A DNA stretch of 64,000 bases, from positions 1-64,000 of the forward strand of contig CAZCTC010000041.1 of assembly GCA_964501335.1 (NCBI GenBank), written 5' to 3'. This document shows positions 42,636 through 51,649 of the stretch, one piece after another (position 1 is the stretch's first letter; every line of letters begins with the position of its first letter). A program made the position numbers and the translations under genes. Source of the DNA: CAZCTC01 sp964501335. Its GTDB lineage: Bacteria > Chloroflexota > Anaerolineae > B4-G1 > SLSP01. The notes beneath the pieces are model-generated. The model was not told the origin of the DNA. It saw only the letters and a program-made list of their open reading frames with translations, and did not search any database.

Positions 42636-44321
42636 TTAAGGGGTGGCCGGATCGTAGAGATAGAACCAGCGGGTGTTGAGATGGTTGATAAAGCCGTCGG
42701 CCTGCATGGTGGCGAGGGCCGCGTTGAAGGGTTCCCTTAAATCGGAATCCTGGGGAAAGGCCAGGCCGGGAATTTCAGTTGGTAGAGTCGGTTTGAGCAG
42801 GGTCAGGCTGTGAGGATTGATGGCGACATAGGCCTGACCGGTTTGAGTATCCAGCAGGACGGCATCAATTTTACCGGCGGCCAGGGCGCGAATGGCGGCC
42901 CGCAGGGTGGGGAATTGTTGAATGCGGCGGTCTTTTTCATTGCTTTGGAGCAATTCATAAGCGGCCGCGTAGTAATGGGATGATCCCTGCCGTACCCCAA
43001 CTTTGAGATCCGGACTGCTGCGGAATTCTTGCAGGGTGGTGAATCTGACTTCATCGGTGCGGATCAACAGGGTGGGCTGCAGTGAGAGTACCGGCCGGGA
43101 AAAGGCAAAATCTACTTTGCGTTCCGGAGTAACTCGGAGAGCTCCGGCTCCCAACTCCACTTCATGGGTGTAAACTGCGGGTAAGAGTCCGTCTTGCGGC
43201 AGGTTTTTCCATTCGATCTGGCAGTTTAAGCGGCGACAGATTTCAGTGATCGCTTCGATTTCCCAACCGGTGAGGATATGGCGGGTGGGATCGGCGAAAT
43301 TCAAAGGTGCTTCATTGCTGGAAACTCCTACGACGATGCGGCGGTTTTTTAAGTTGGAAAGCCCATCGTAAGGGTCCGGGTTGAGGGGATCGGTGAGTGA
43401 AAACCAGCGATGGTTGAGATAGTCCAGGGTACCGTCGGCGGCCATTTGGGCCAGGGTGGCGTTGAATGCGGTAAACAGATCGGATTTGGGCGAAAAGACG
43501 ATCCGAAAATCTTGTTTTTCAAGCGGTTCGTCAAAGCGGGTCAATTGAGGATGGGCCTGTAAGGTTTCCTGCCCGTTGACGCTGTCCAGGATCGCCATAT
43601 CGATCTCTTTTTCGACCAGGGCCTGGATCAGGGCTTCTTTGCTGGTGAATTGGCGCAGCCGGGAATTGCGTTCGTTGCCGTCCAGAATTTCATTGGCTCC
43701 CACGTAAAAACTGGTGGTTCCAATGATCGCTCCGACTTTTAATTTGGGATTGGCCCCAAACTCCTGACGGTCGGCGAAACGGGCTTCGCCGTTCCGTACC
43801 AGCAGATAGTGTTCCAATGTCAGGTAGGGCTCCGAGAAATCTGCCAGTTTGCGGCGGTCGGGGGTGGCGGTAATGCCGTCCAGTCCTATGTCGAATCGTT
43901 TCTGGTTGATATCGTTCAGCAGAGTGTCCCAGGAGGCGGCGGTGCGCCATTCAATGCGACAGTTCAGGCGGCGGCAAATTTCTTCGGCCAGCTCATATTC
44001 CAACCCTATTGGTTGTTTTCGGAGGGGATCGATGAAATTGAGGGGCGGATAATCGTTGGCGGTGGCGGCGATGACCCGACGGTTTTTTAAATCGGGGAGC
44101 GATGTCCACGCGGGAACGGTGACGGTCAGCGGCGCTAATGTGGGCAGCTCTGTGGGGGTGAGAGCAGAAAATTCCGGCGACGGCGCGACGCTGAGCCCGG
44201 GTTCCTCTTCCAGGGGCGGTGTCAGTGGCGAAACCGGAGCGGTGGCAGGGGCAGACTGGCAGGCGCTGATTGCCAGACTAAAAAACAACACGGCGCACAG
44301 CACGGCCAAAATCCGCTTCAT
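42636..44321 (-). CDS. Lipoprotein with two fused solute-binding domains
   Basis: The 561-residue protein has a lipoprotein signal ending AISAC (Cys21), a Pro/Thr-rich linker, then two family 3 solute-binding domains in tandem (about 75-310 and 325-555). Each begins with LKNRR followed by an NDYPPLNF- or NEAPLNF-like strand and contains ICRRLNC. They are clearly duplicated. No permease or ATPase gene is nearby, so it may feed a distant ABC transporter or act as a sensor. Ligands are probably amino acids or related polar compounds. ATG 44321, single gene unit. Confidence 0.9.
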   Translation of the reverse strand: MKRILAVLCAVLFFSLAISACQSAPATAPVSPLTPPLEEEPGLSVAPSPEFSALTPTELPTLAPLTVTVPAWTSLPDLKNRRVIAATANDYPPLNFIDPLRKQPIGLEYELAEEICRRLNCRIEWRTAASWDTLLNDINQKRFDIGLDGITATPDRRKLADFSEPYLTLEHYLLVRNGEARFADRQEFGANPKLKVGAIIGTTSFYVGANEILDGNERNSRLRQFTSKEALIQALVEKEIDMAILDSVNGQETLQAHPQLTRFDEPLEKQDFRIVFSPKSDLFTAFNATLAQMAADGTLDYLNHRWFSLTDPLNPDPYDGLSNLKNRRIVVGVSSNEAPLNFADPTRHILTGWEIEAITEICRRLNCQIEWKNLPQDGLLPAVYTHEVELGAGALRVTPERKVDFAFSRPVLSLQPTLLIRTDEVRFTTLQEFRSSPDLKVGVRQGSSHYYAAAYELLQSNEKDRRIQQFPTLRAAIRALAAGKIDAVLLDTQTGQAYVAINPHSLTLLKPTLPTEIPGLAFPQDSDLREPFNAALATMQADGFINHLNTRWFYLYDPATP

Positions 44322-44410
44322 CCATCACCTCTTTTTGAGAATCTTGTTCTTGAGAATGTTCGGACGCGGGCGCACTATAGCACAAAAAAGAGGTCGGTCA
44401 AATCTAACCG

Positions 44411-44439
44411 TTGCGCCGGTTTTTTCTTTGCGTTACAAT
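44411..44439 (+). promoter_or_regulatory. Promoter of yggS
   Basis: TTGCGC (44411-44416), 17-bp spacer, TACAAT (44434-44439). A hairpin at 44455-44487 lies in the resulting leader. Confidence 0.5.
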
Positions 44440-44454
44440 GAATTACATTTTAAC

Positions 44455-44487
44455 TTTTTCGCGTGCCCTCGCCGGGTGCGCGAAAAA
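44455..44487. terminator. Hairpin in yggS leader
   Basis: TTTTTCGCGTGCCC / GGGTGCGCGAAAAA with two G.T pairs, resembling the terminator hairpins elsewhere in the window. It lies 31 bp before the yggS start. Confidence 0.55.
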
Positions 44488-44517
44488 ATGAAAAAGATTT
44501 TTTAGAGAGGACCACGG

Positions 44518-45264
44518 ATGGACATTGCCGCTTTTGTCGCCGAAAATTTGCAGCAGGTGCGGATGCGGATGGCGGAAGCCGCTTTGCGGGCCGGCCGTAA
44601 TCCAGAAACGGTACGGTTGGTGGCGGTCAGTAAGTTCTTTTCAGTCGAAGCTGTGTGGGCGGCCTGGAATGCCGGGCAGCGGGAATTCGGGGAAAGCCGG
44701 CCTGAAGAAGCTCAGGAGAAGATCGCGGCGCTGCGAGCCCGTTTGTCCGATGCGGAATTCCCTCTCTGGCATATGATCGGCCATATTCAACGCCGAAAAG
44801 CTCCCCTGGTGGTGCCGGATTTTTCCTTAGTTCATTCAATGGACCGTTTATCCCTGGCGCAAAAATTGAGTGCCCTGGCGGTGGCGGCTCAGCGGACGCT
44901 GCCGGTGCTTTTGGAATGTAATGTGTCGGGAGAGGTCAGCAAGGATGGTTTTGCTCTGGCGGGATGGGAAACGGATGCCGGGGGGCGGGAGCGCTTTTTT
45001 CAGGAAGTGACGGAGCTGGCGGCGCTGCCGGGGCTACAGATAGAGGGTTTGATGACGATGGCACCTCCGGTCGATGATCCGGAAGCGACCCGGCCGGTTT
45101 TTGCTTCTTTGCGGGCGCTTCGCGACGCTTTGCGGGAGCGTTTTCCTGCCTCCGGCTGGGATCAACTTTCCATGGGGATGACCGACGATTTTGAAGCGGC
45201 TATCGCTGAAGGGGCAACGCTGGTACGGGTGGGGCGGGCGATTTTCGGCGAGCGGGTTTATTAA
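44518..45264 (+). CDS. yggS: PLP homeostasis protein, YggS/PROSC family
   Basis: The 248-residue protein is a single-domain alanine-racemase-fold PLP-binding protein. VRLVAVSKFFSVEAVWAAW contains the PLP lysine; FGESRPEEAQEKI, WHMIGHIQRRKA and LSMGMTDDFEAAIAEGATLVRVG are hallmark segments. It buffers pyridoxal phosphate and influences amino acid metabolism. ATG 44518 follows AGAGAGGACC. It reads toward the M24 peptidase gene. Confidence 0.95.
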   Translation: MDIAAFVAENLQQVRMRMAEAALRAGRNPETVRLVAVSKFFSVEAVWAAWNAGQREFGESRPEEAQEKIAALRARLSDAEFPLWHMIGHIQRRKAPLVVPDFSLVHSMDRLSLAQKLSALAVAAQRTLPVLLECNVSGEVSKDGFALAGWETDAGGRERFFQEVTELAALPGLQIEGLMTMAPPVDDPEATRPVFASLRALRDALRERFPASGWDQLSMGMTDDFEAAIAEGATLVRVGRAIFGERVY

Positions 45265-45285
45265 GAGAATGCGGGAGGGTATTTT

Positions 45286-45313
45286 TTGACTTTCCCTATG
45301 GCTGTGGCACAAT
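45286..45313 (+). promoter_or_regulatory. Promoter of the M24 peptidase gene
   Basis: TTGACT (45286-45291), 16-bp spacer, CACAAT (45308-45313), 35 bp before the ATG. Confidence 0.5.
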
Positions 45314-45347
45314 ACCGCCACCAATCTCACCACGCGAAAGGAATGCG

Positions 45348-46583
45348 ATGAAACGGGATCTGGATCGTTTGATGGAAGCGCGAGGATTAAATGCTATCGT
45401 GGTCAGCGGGGCCACGCATGGCAACCCCCCTATGTATTATTTGACCAATGGTGCGGGCATCGGCAAGGCCTCGATTCTGGTCATGCCGCGGGGCAAGACG
45501 CCGACTTTGATTGCCAGCACGCTGGAACGGGAAGAGGCGTTGGCGGCCGGTTATCCGATCCGTTTGACGACCGAATTCAAGTTTCAGGAGTTGTTGAAGG
45601 AGGCCGGCGGCGATTCTCTGGCCGCGACGGTGGCCTATTATCGGCGTATTCTGAGTGAGTTGGGCGTGACGGGCCGGGTTGGATTTTACGGCCTGGACAG
45701 CCGGGGCTCGGCGTATGTTTTTCTTAAGGCGCTGGCAGAAGCGGCGACGGAAATCGAGCCGGTGGGCGAATTCGATCGGGATCTGATCGCTGAAGCGCGG
45801 GCGACGAAAGGACGCGAAGAGGCGGATCGTATTCGGGGGGCCGGCCGGCGGACGATTGCCGTGGTGGCGGCTACGGTCGATTTCTTGCGCCATCACGAGG
45901 TCGGGTCCGATGAGATTTTGCGCCGGGCCGACGGGGAAATTTTGACGGTGGGCGATGTGCATGCCTTTATCCGGTTGCAGATCGCGGCGCAGGGGCTTGA
46001 AGATCCTGAGGGCTTTATTTTTGCGACGGGCCACGATGCGGGTGTGCCTCACAATAAGGGAACCCTGACCGCTCCGATGCGGTTGGGCGAGAGCATCGTT
46101 TTCGATATCTACCCGCGCGAGGCCGGCAGCGGCTATTTCTTCGATTTCACCCGGACTTTTGCTCTGGGATATGCCTCTGAAGCTTTGCAAAAACTCTATC
46201 GTGATGTTTACGATTGCCAGCAGATGCTTTTCCCGTTGTACAAGGCGGGGGAAGAGGCGCGTCATTATCAGCGGCTGACCTGCAAATTCTTTGCGGAACG
46301 CGGTTATCCTACGGTGGCTGAAGACCCCTATATTTTGAGCGGATACATTCACTCCGTCAGCCATGGGCTGGGGCTGGATGTCCACGAGCATCCCTTCTCG
46401 GGCGATGTGCCGGGGAATACGGCGCGGCTGGAAGCGGGGCATTGTTTCTCAGTCGAGCCCGGGCTTTATTATCCTGAGCAGGGGATGGGCGTGCGGTTGG
46501 AAGATCTTATCTGGCTCAATGAGGAAGGAAAGCCCGAAATCCTTTCCGATTATCCTTATGAGCTGGTTATTCCCATGGCGTAG
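45348..46583 (+). CDS. M24 family metallopeptidase (Xaa-Pro aminopeptidase type)
   Basis: The 411-residue protein has a creatinase N-like domain and a pita-bread catalytic domain. Metal ligands are visible: Asp in VFDIYPRE, Asp in FFDFTRTF, His in VSHGLGLDVHEHP, Glu in SVEPGLYYPEQG and Glu in VRLEDL. It removes N-terminal residues before proline, or acts as a related peptidase. It is followed after 33 bp by tsaD on the same strand. Confidence 0.9.
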   Translation: MKRDLDRLMEARGLNAIVVSGATHGNPPMYYLTNGAGIGKASILVMPRGKTPTLIASTLEREEALAAGYPIRLTTEFKFQELLKEAGGDSLAATVAYYRRILSELGVTGRVGFYGLDSRGSAYVFLKALAEAATEIEPVGEFDRDLIAEARATKGREEADRIRGAGRRTIAVVAATVDFLRHHEVGSDEILRRADGEILTVGDVHAFIRLQIAAQGLEDPEGFIFATGHDAGVPHNKGTLTAPMRLGESIVFDIYPREAGSGYFFDFTRTFALGYASEALQKLYRDVYDCQQMLFPLYKAGEEARHYQRLTCKFFAERGYPTVAEDPYILSGYIHSVSHGLGLDVHEHPFSGDVPGNTARLEAGHCFSVEPGLYYPEQGMGVRLEDLIWLNEEGKPEILSDYPYELVIPMA

Positions 46584-46616
46584 GCCGTGGCTTTACCGTT
46601 TTTATCGAGGCTATAG

Positions 46617-47636
46617 ATGACGATTCGTGTTTTAGGGATTGAGTCCTCCTGTGATGAGACTGCGGCGGCCGTCGTGGAGGATGGTCGGACGATCCTTTCC
46701 AATGTGATTGCGTCTCAAATCGATCTGCATGCGCAGTACGGCGGGGTTTTCCCCGAGCTGGCCTCGCGGGCGCATGTGGAGGCGATCACGCCGGTGGTGG
46801 CGCAGGCGATGCGCGAGGCCCGGGTGGAATGGAGCGATCTGAATGCCATCGCGGTGACTTATGGGCCGGGGCTGCCGGGGTCGCTGTTGGTGGGCTTGAA
46901 TTATGCCAAAGGGGCGGCGTTGGGCTCCGGTTTGCCGTTGATTCCGGTCAATCATCTGGAGGGGCATCTCTATGCGCATTGGCTGGTTACCGAAGCGGAG
47001 GGCGCGGCGCCGGGCCATGTGGACTTCCCGGCCGTGGCGTTGATCGTCTCCGGTGGACATACTGAACTGATCCTGATTGAAGATCACGGCCGTTACCGCT
47101 ATTTGGGCGGGACGCTGGACGATGCGGCCGGCGAGGCTTTCGACAAAGTGGCGCGAATGCTGGAGCTGAGCTATCCCGGGGGGCCGGCGATTGAGAAGTC
47201 GGCGCGGCAGGGCAATGCCCGGGCCTTCAGTTTGCCGCGGGCCTGGCTGCCGGATACTTACGATTTCAGTTTCAGCGGATTGAAGACGGCGGCTCAGCGG
47301 GCGTTGCAGCCTTATCCTCCACCCCGGCCTTTACGGTTGACGGCCGATATGGCGGCTTCTTTCCAGGCGGCGGTGGTCGAAGTGTTGGCGGAGAAGACGG
47401 CTCAGGCCGCCCGGGAGTTCAAGGCGCAGAATGTGATCCTTTCGGGGGGAGTTTCGGCCAATTCGGCGCTGCGGCAGGCAGTGCGGGCCCGGATTCAGGT
47501 GCCGGTTTATACGCCGCCGCTGGTGCTCTGTACCGATAATGCGGCGATGATTGCGGCCTGCGGTTATTATCGGTTTCAGGCCGGGGTGCGGGCCGGCTGG
47601 GAGTTGGATATCAAGCCTGGGCTGACGTTGGTTTAA
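46617..47636 (+). CDS. tsaD: tRNA threonylcarbamoyladenosine transferase TsaD
   Basis: The 339-residue ASKHA protein transfers threonylcarbamoyl to A37 of ANN-decoding tRNAs. GIESSCDETAAAVV at the N-terminus, the metal ligands His113 and His117 in VNHLEGH, SGGHTELIL and SGGVSANSALR are all standard. TsaB and TsaE are not in the window. The last gene before a two-hairpin repeat copy. Confidence 0.97.
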   Translation: MTIRVLGIESSCDETAAAVVEDGRTILSNVIASQIDLHAQYGGVFPELASRAHVEAITPVVAQAMREARVEWSDLNAIAVTYGPGLPGSLLVGLNYAKGAALGSGLPLIPVNHLEGHLYAHWLVTEAEGAAPGHVDFPAVALIVSGGHTELILIEDHGRYRYLGGTLDDAAGEAFDKVARMLELSYPGGPAIEKSARQGNARAFSLPRAWLPDTYDFSFSGLKTAAQRALQPYPPPRPLRLTADMAASFQAAVVEVLAEKTAQAAREFKAQNVILSGGVSANSALRQAVRARIQVPVYTPPLVLCTDNAAMIAACGYYRFQAGVRAGWELDIKPGLTLV

Positions 47637-47660
47637 AAAAATGACCTGGGTAGCCTGTTT

Positions 47661-47814
47661 TTAGCGTCCCGCAAAGAGTTTTTGCCTGGTAAAAAGCGAC
47701 GCGCGGGATGGGCGGAGGGAATTTTTTTGTTCATATTTTCGGCGGCTTCAGAAAGCCGCCGAAAATATGGGCTTTTTTGTGTCTTTTGGGCTAACCTCAC
47801 GGGTCGAAAAATGT
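47661..47814 (+). repeat. Two-hairpin interspersed repeat, copy 10
   Basis: A very complete copy: AGCGTCCCGCAAAGAG, GCGACGCGCGGGATGGG, hairpin at about 47733-47770 with arms CATATTTTCGGCGGC and GCCGCCGAAAATATG, then CTAACCTCACGGGTCG. Confidence 0.88.
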
Positions 47815-47843
47815 ATTAGAAAGTTACCACTTTTTTTCTCCTC

Positions 47844-47874
47844 TTGACTCTCCTCTGGGGGGAGGGTTTATACT
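47844..47874 (+). promoter_or_regulatory. MerR-type promoter with 19-bp spacer
   Basis: TTGACT (47844-47849) and TATACT (47869-47874) are separated by exactly 19 bp, the elongated spacer that MerR-family proteins untwist. The spacer holds a CTCC...GGAG dyad. It fits autoregulation of the MerR gene at 47928. Confidence 0.7.
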
Positions 47875-47927
47875 CCTGTTAATGCTGGCCAGCAGAAGCA
47901 AGTCAACCTGAAGGCAGGTACAAACCT

Positions 47928-49238
47928 ATGTTGAAGATCGGCGACTTCTCTCGATTAGCTCAAGTTTCGGTCAAAACGTTGCGTTATTACGCTGAGTTGG
48001 GACTCCTCAAACCGGCCTGGACGGATCGTTTCACCGGCTACCGTTATTACACGGTGGATCAACTGCCCCGGCTTAACCGCATCCTGGCCTTGAAAGATCT
48101 GGGCTTCTCTCTCGAGCAGGTCAGACAGTTGTTGCGGGAAGATGTGGCGGCGGTGGAGTTGCGGGGTATGTTGCGGCTCAAGTACTCTGAGTTGCAGCGG
48201 CAGGTGCAGACTGAACAGGAGCGGCTGGCGCGCATCGAGGCACGTTTGCGAGAGATCGAACACGAGGGCCTTACCTCCAGTTATGCCGTGGTGTTGAAGC
48301 GGGTGGATCGTCTGTCTGTGGTGGGGATTCGTACGATCGTTCCCGAGTATGGCCGGGTCAATGAGCTTTTTGAAGAGCTGCGAACCTATATGCAGCTTCA
48401 TGGAGCACCGTTGGATGGGGATTGTCCTTATCTGACGATCTATTACGACTCGGAACATCACGATCGGGGGGCAGATGTGGAAGTTGCGGTGCCGTTGATG
48501 CGGTTGGTGGCGGGGACGGCGCGGGTGACGATTCACGATCTGCCGGCGGCGGAGTTGATGGCCACGGTGGTCCATCAGGGCAGCCGTTCGACGGTTCACG
48601 AGGCTTACGGGGCGTTGGGGAGCTGGATCGAGAGCAATGGGTATCGGGTGGCCGGCCCCCATCGGGAGGTTTATCTCCAGGGGGCGGTTGTGGGGAAAGT
48701 GCCTGCCGACTGCGTGGTTGAAGTGCAGTTTCCGGTTGAAAAAGTGGTCGCTAAACTTTCCGGTCAGCAAAAGGAGAAAAGTATGGAACCGAAGATTGTC
48801 ACCAAACCGGCATTCACGATTGTGGGCATGCGGTATCAGGGGCTCAACAAGAACAATGAGATCAAGGCTATGTGGGATCAGTTTTTGCCGCGGATGAATG
48901 AAGTCAAGAACCGGATCAATCGTGAGACATCTTATGGTTTGTGCTCGGCTTTGGAGAATGTCCCTGAGGGTGAGTTTGAGTATGTGTCCGGGGTTGAAGT
49001 CGGGACGCTTTCCGAGATCCCTGAGGGGATGGTGGCCCGCACGGCGCCGGCGCAGAAGTATGCGGTCTTCCCCTGCACGTTGAAGACGATCGGTGAGGCT
49101 TATGCCTATGCGTTCCAGACCTGGCTGCCGACTTCCGGCTATCGCCCGGCGGGCACTCCGGACTTCGAGTTGTATGATGCGGACTTCGATCCCGAGTCCG
49201 ATGATCCAATCCTGTACGTCTACATTCCGATAGCTTAG
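47928..49238 (+). CDS. MerR regulator with two GyrI-like effector domains
   Basis: The 436-residue protein has a MerR winged helix (residues 1-70, KIGDFSRLAQVSVKTLRYYAELGLLKP without the usual metal cysteines) and a coiled coil (about 75-112). Two GyrI-like effector-binding domains follow, at about 120-275 and 285-436. One such domain is usual (BmrR, TipA type); two in tandem is rare. It probably senses hydrophobic or aromatic drugs and activates from the 19-bp-spacer promoter upstream. No drug pump gene is adjacent, so the target beyond itself is unknown. Confidence 0.9.
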   Translation: MLKIGDFSRLAQVSVKTLRYYAELGLLKPAWTDRFTGYRYYTVDQLPRLNRILALKDLGFSLEQVRQLLREDVAAVELRGMLRLKYSELQRQVQTEQERLARIEARLREIEHEGLTSSYAVVLKRVDRLSVVGIRTIVPEYGRVNELFEELRTYMQLHGAPLDGDCPYLTIYYDSEHHDRGADVEVAVPLMRLVAGTARVTIHDLPAAELMATVVHQGSRSTVHEAYGALGSWIESNGYRVAGPHREVYLQGAVVGKVPADCVVEVQFPVEKVVAKLSGQQKEKSMEPKIVTKPAFTIVGMRYQGLNKNNEIKAMWDQFLPRMNEVKNRINRETSYGLCSALENVPEGEFEYVSGVEVGTLSEIPEGMVARTAPAQKYAVFPCTLKTIGEAYAYAFQTWLPTSGYRPAGTPDFELYDADFDPESDDPILYVYIPIA

Positions 49239-49402
49239 TTCGCTTTTCGGGTAGGGTTAAGCATTTGGGGCGCGCTGTTTTGCAACGCGCCCCAAATGCT
49301 TTTGAGGGAGAATTTTTTGTTTATGGTTTGGCGCGCTTTCTGAAGCGCGCCAAACCATAGGCTTTTTTTCTCCCGCTTTTCGGGGCGAACCGTACAGGAG
49401 GA
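49239..49402 (+). repeat. Two-hairpin repeat, copy 11 (variant with two long hairpins)
   Basis: Here the first part is a different hairpin, 49262-49302 (AGCATTTGGGGCGCG and CGCGCCCCAAATGCT). The usual variable hairpin follows at 49323-49361 (TATGGTTTGGCGCGC and GCGCGCCAAACCATA). The GCGTCCCGC block is absent. Confidence 0.7.
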
Positions 49403-49454
49403 AATGAATTGCTTTGCACTACAAAATACGGCAAGCTGACATAAAATAAGCCCC

Positions 49455-50675
49455 ATGAAAACAATAACCCTATCCAATCTTCAGGCTCGTCATTTGATTC
49501 TTGCCCATCATGGACTGTGGCCGCCCTATGGTCTTCAGGGAAAAGTCGGAGTGCTCGACTATATTCAGCGCGTCGGCTGCATTCAATTCGATCCCTTGAA
49601 TATCGTCAGTTGCAATCCTGAACTGGTGCTCCAGGCCCGGGTGGCCGATTTCCGACCGGCGATGTTGCAATCCTTGCTCTATGAAGATCGATTGTTGTTG
49701 GATGGTTGGGATAAGAATATGTCGATTTACAGCGTCCACGATTGGCCCTGTTTCGAGCGGATGCGCGAACATGCCCGGACCCATCGCTGGCGCAGTGAGG
49801 ATGCCGTGCAGGGATTTCTACCTCCGGTACGGGAGGCCCTGGAAGCGCGGGGGCCTCTTTCTTCTCTCGATCTGGATTTCAAGCAGACGGTGGATTGGTA
49901 TTGGGCTCCGACCTCGGCTTCGCGGGCGGCGCTGGAACGGATGTATTTCTGGGGCGAGTTGATTATCCATCATAAGGTCAAGACCCGTCGGGTTTATGAT
50001 TTTGCAAAACGCCATCTTCCGGCAGAATTGCTGGCAACTCCGGATCCCAATCCTACTCTGGAAGAACATCACGACTGGTATGTATTGCGGCGCATGGGAG
50101 GAATCGGCCTGCTTGCCAATCGTTCCGGCGATGCATGGCTGGGAATCGAGCGTTTCAAAGGGCCTGAACGGAACGGGGCCTGGAAGCGTTTGACTGAGCA
50201 GGAGAAGATCGTGGAGATTGGGATTGAGGGACTGACGACGCCTTTTTATATGCGAACGGTGGATTGGGAGCGTCTCAACTCAGGATTGGATAGGGAATCT
50301 CCGGCCTTGGAGGCTGCGGTATTGGCTCCGCTCGATAATATGCTTTGGGATCGTCGGTTGGTAAAGGAATTGTTCAATTTTGATTATCGTTGGGAGGTCT
50401 ATAAACCGGTGGAGGAACGGCAGTATGGCTATTATGTTTTACCGATCCTTTGCGGGGACCGTCTGGTGGCCCGGTTTGAGCCGGGACACGATCGCAAACA
50501 CAAAACGGTGGTGATCAAAAACTGGTGGTGGGAGCCGGGGGTGACGGTGACGGCGGAGCTGCAGGCGGCGTTGCGCCGCTGTTTTCAGCGGTTTGTGGCT
50601 TATCTGGACGCGGAAGCGTTACAGATCCAGTCGACGAGCGGGGTGCCGGCTGCTGAATTACAGTTTTTGAATTGA
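49455..50675 (+). CDS. YcaQ-type winged-helix DNA glycosylase
   Basis: The 406-residue protein belongs to the HTH_42/YcaQ-AlkZ superfamily. The catalytic-motif region reads IQFDPLN (Gln44, Asp46), the QxD form found in YcaQ; AlkZ-like enzymes that unhook antibiotic crosslinks carry QxQ. These glycosylases excise bulky or crosslinked bases. The fold segments PTSASRAALERMYFWGELI and LAPLDNMLWDRRLVKELFNFDYRWEVYKP are typical. Normal length, ATG 49455. Confidence 0.88.
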   Translation: MKTITLSNLQARHLILAHHGLWPPYGLQGKVGVLDYIQRVGCIQFDPLNIVSCNPELVLQARVADFRPAMLQSLLYEDRLLLDGWDKNMSIYSVHDWPCFERMREHARTHRWRSEDAVQGFLPPVREALEARGPLSSLDLDFKQTVDWYWAPTSASRAALERMYFWGELIIHHKVKTRRVYDFAKRHLPAELLATPDPNPTLEEHHDWYVLRRMGGIGLLANRSGDAWLGIERFKGPERNGAWKRLTEQEKIVEIGIEGLTTPFYMRTVDWERLNSGLDRESPALEAAVLAPLDNMLWDRRLVKELFNFDYRWEVYKPVEERQYGYYVLPILCGDRLVARFEPGHDRKHKTVVIKNWWWEPGVTVTAELQAALRRCFQRFVAYLDAEALQIQSTSGVPAAELQFLN

Positions 50676-50687
50676 GCGTCGAAAGAT

Positions 50688-50845
50688 TTTCGACCTATGT
50701 GGTTGATCCGAACAACCCGAAAAAAAGCCTATGTTTTGGCGCACTTCAGAAAGTGCGCCAAAACATAAATAAAAAATATTCTCTTCCCATCCAGCGCGTC
50801 GCTTTTTACCGGAAAAGAGCCATTTGCGGGACGTTAAAAATACTT
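50688..50845 (-). repeat. Two-hairpin interspersed repeat, copy 12
   Basis: Hairpin first at about 50730-50766 (TATGTTTTGGCGCAC and GTGCGCCAAAACATA), then CCCATCCAGCGCGTCGC and TTGCGGGACGTTAAAAA. Confidence 0.85.
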
Positions 50846-50871
50846 ATTGCACAGGTCATTTTTTATCTGTC

Positions 50872-51489
50872 TCAGACTTTTTCTGCTTTTTGTTGCCGGT
50901 AAATCAGAACGATGTAGAGCAGATCGAAAATGAAGATCGAAATAAAAAGGAAATTCATGTAAGGGGCGTTGGGTTGAGAGAAAAAGAAGAGCAGGGAGGG
51001 CAGCAGCGTACCCACCATTTTGAAAACACCAATCCAGATCGATTGTCCTCGCGTGCTCTGGCGTTGGAGCAGCATGAAAACAAACAGGATCGACATCATC
51101 AGGTTTTGGGAAAAGGCCGAATAGCGGCCCACCCAATCCTGAAATTCATGGGACATGGTTACGATGGCGGCGAAGGCCGTGATCAAACCCAGAGCCAGGA
51201 GCGGATAAAATCCAGGGCGGGCAAATTCTGCTTTGCCGAATCGGATTGCCTGCCACAAGATGACGCAGTCCAGGAGGAACCAGATGATATCGATATAGAG
51301 CTGCGGTGGTTTGTGGGGGTAGACAAAGGAGAAGATGAATTCCCAGGAGATGTTGGCGCAGAGGGCTGCAATTGGCATTCCATAGGTGCGGTCGCGGAAA
51401 CCCCGGTAGATAAGCAACAGATAGACTATCATCCAGCAGATTCCTGACCCGATTTTCATGGCGAAGACGAGTTCTGGGGTGAGCGTCAT
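50872..51489 (-). CDS. Membrane terpene cyclase-like protein (PaxB/Pyr4 family)
   Basis: The 205-residue protein has seven predicted membrane helices and strongly resembles fungal meroterpenoid cyclases. YGMPIAALCANISWEFIFSF carries Glu50 in the WE motif; IIWFLLDCVILWQAIRFG carries Asp74; IFIFDLLYIVLIY carries Asp189. In Pyr4 an N-terminal Glu and a C-terminal Asp are catalytic, and both have counterparts here. In fungi these enzymes protonate epoxy-prenyl substrates. No prenyltransferase or epoxidase gene is adjacent, so the substrate is unknown. ATG 51489. A truncated repeat lies upstream. Confidence 0.75.
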   Translation of the reverse strand: MTLTPELVFAMKIGSGICWMIVYLLLIYRGFRDRTYGMPIAALCANISWEFIFSFVYPHKPPQLYIDIIWFLLDCVILWQAIRFGKAEFARPGFYPLLALGLITAFAAIVTMSHEFQDWVGRYSAFSQNLMMSILFVFMLLQRQSTRGQSIWIGVFKMVGTLLPSLLFFFSQPNAPYMNFLFISIFIFDLLYIVLIYRQQKAEKV

Positions 51490-51537
51490 ACGTGTACTCC
51501 TTAACGATAGGATATTTTTTCGACCTGGGCGGGAGGC

Positions 51538-51612
51538 CTTTTCGCGTCCCGCAAAAAGCGTTGGTTCGGCTTGAAACGACGCGTTGGATGGGGAGAGAGA
51601 GTTGCTATCCTT
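51538..51612 (+). repeat. Two-hairpin repeat, copy 13 (lacks variable hairpin)
   Basis: GCGTCCCGCAAAAAGCG, AAACGACGCGTTGGATGGGG and AGAGAGAGTTG only; lies between two divergent genes. Confidence 0.75.
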
Positions 51613-51649
51613 CTATTTTAGAAAGGATCTTTAAGAGGTCAATGTGCTA

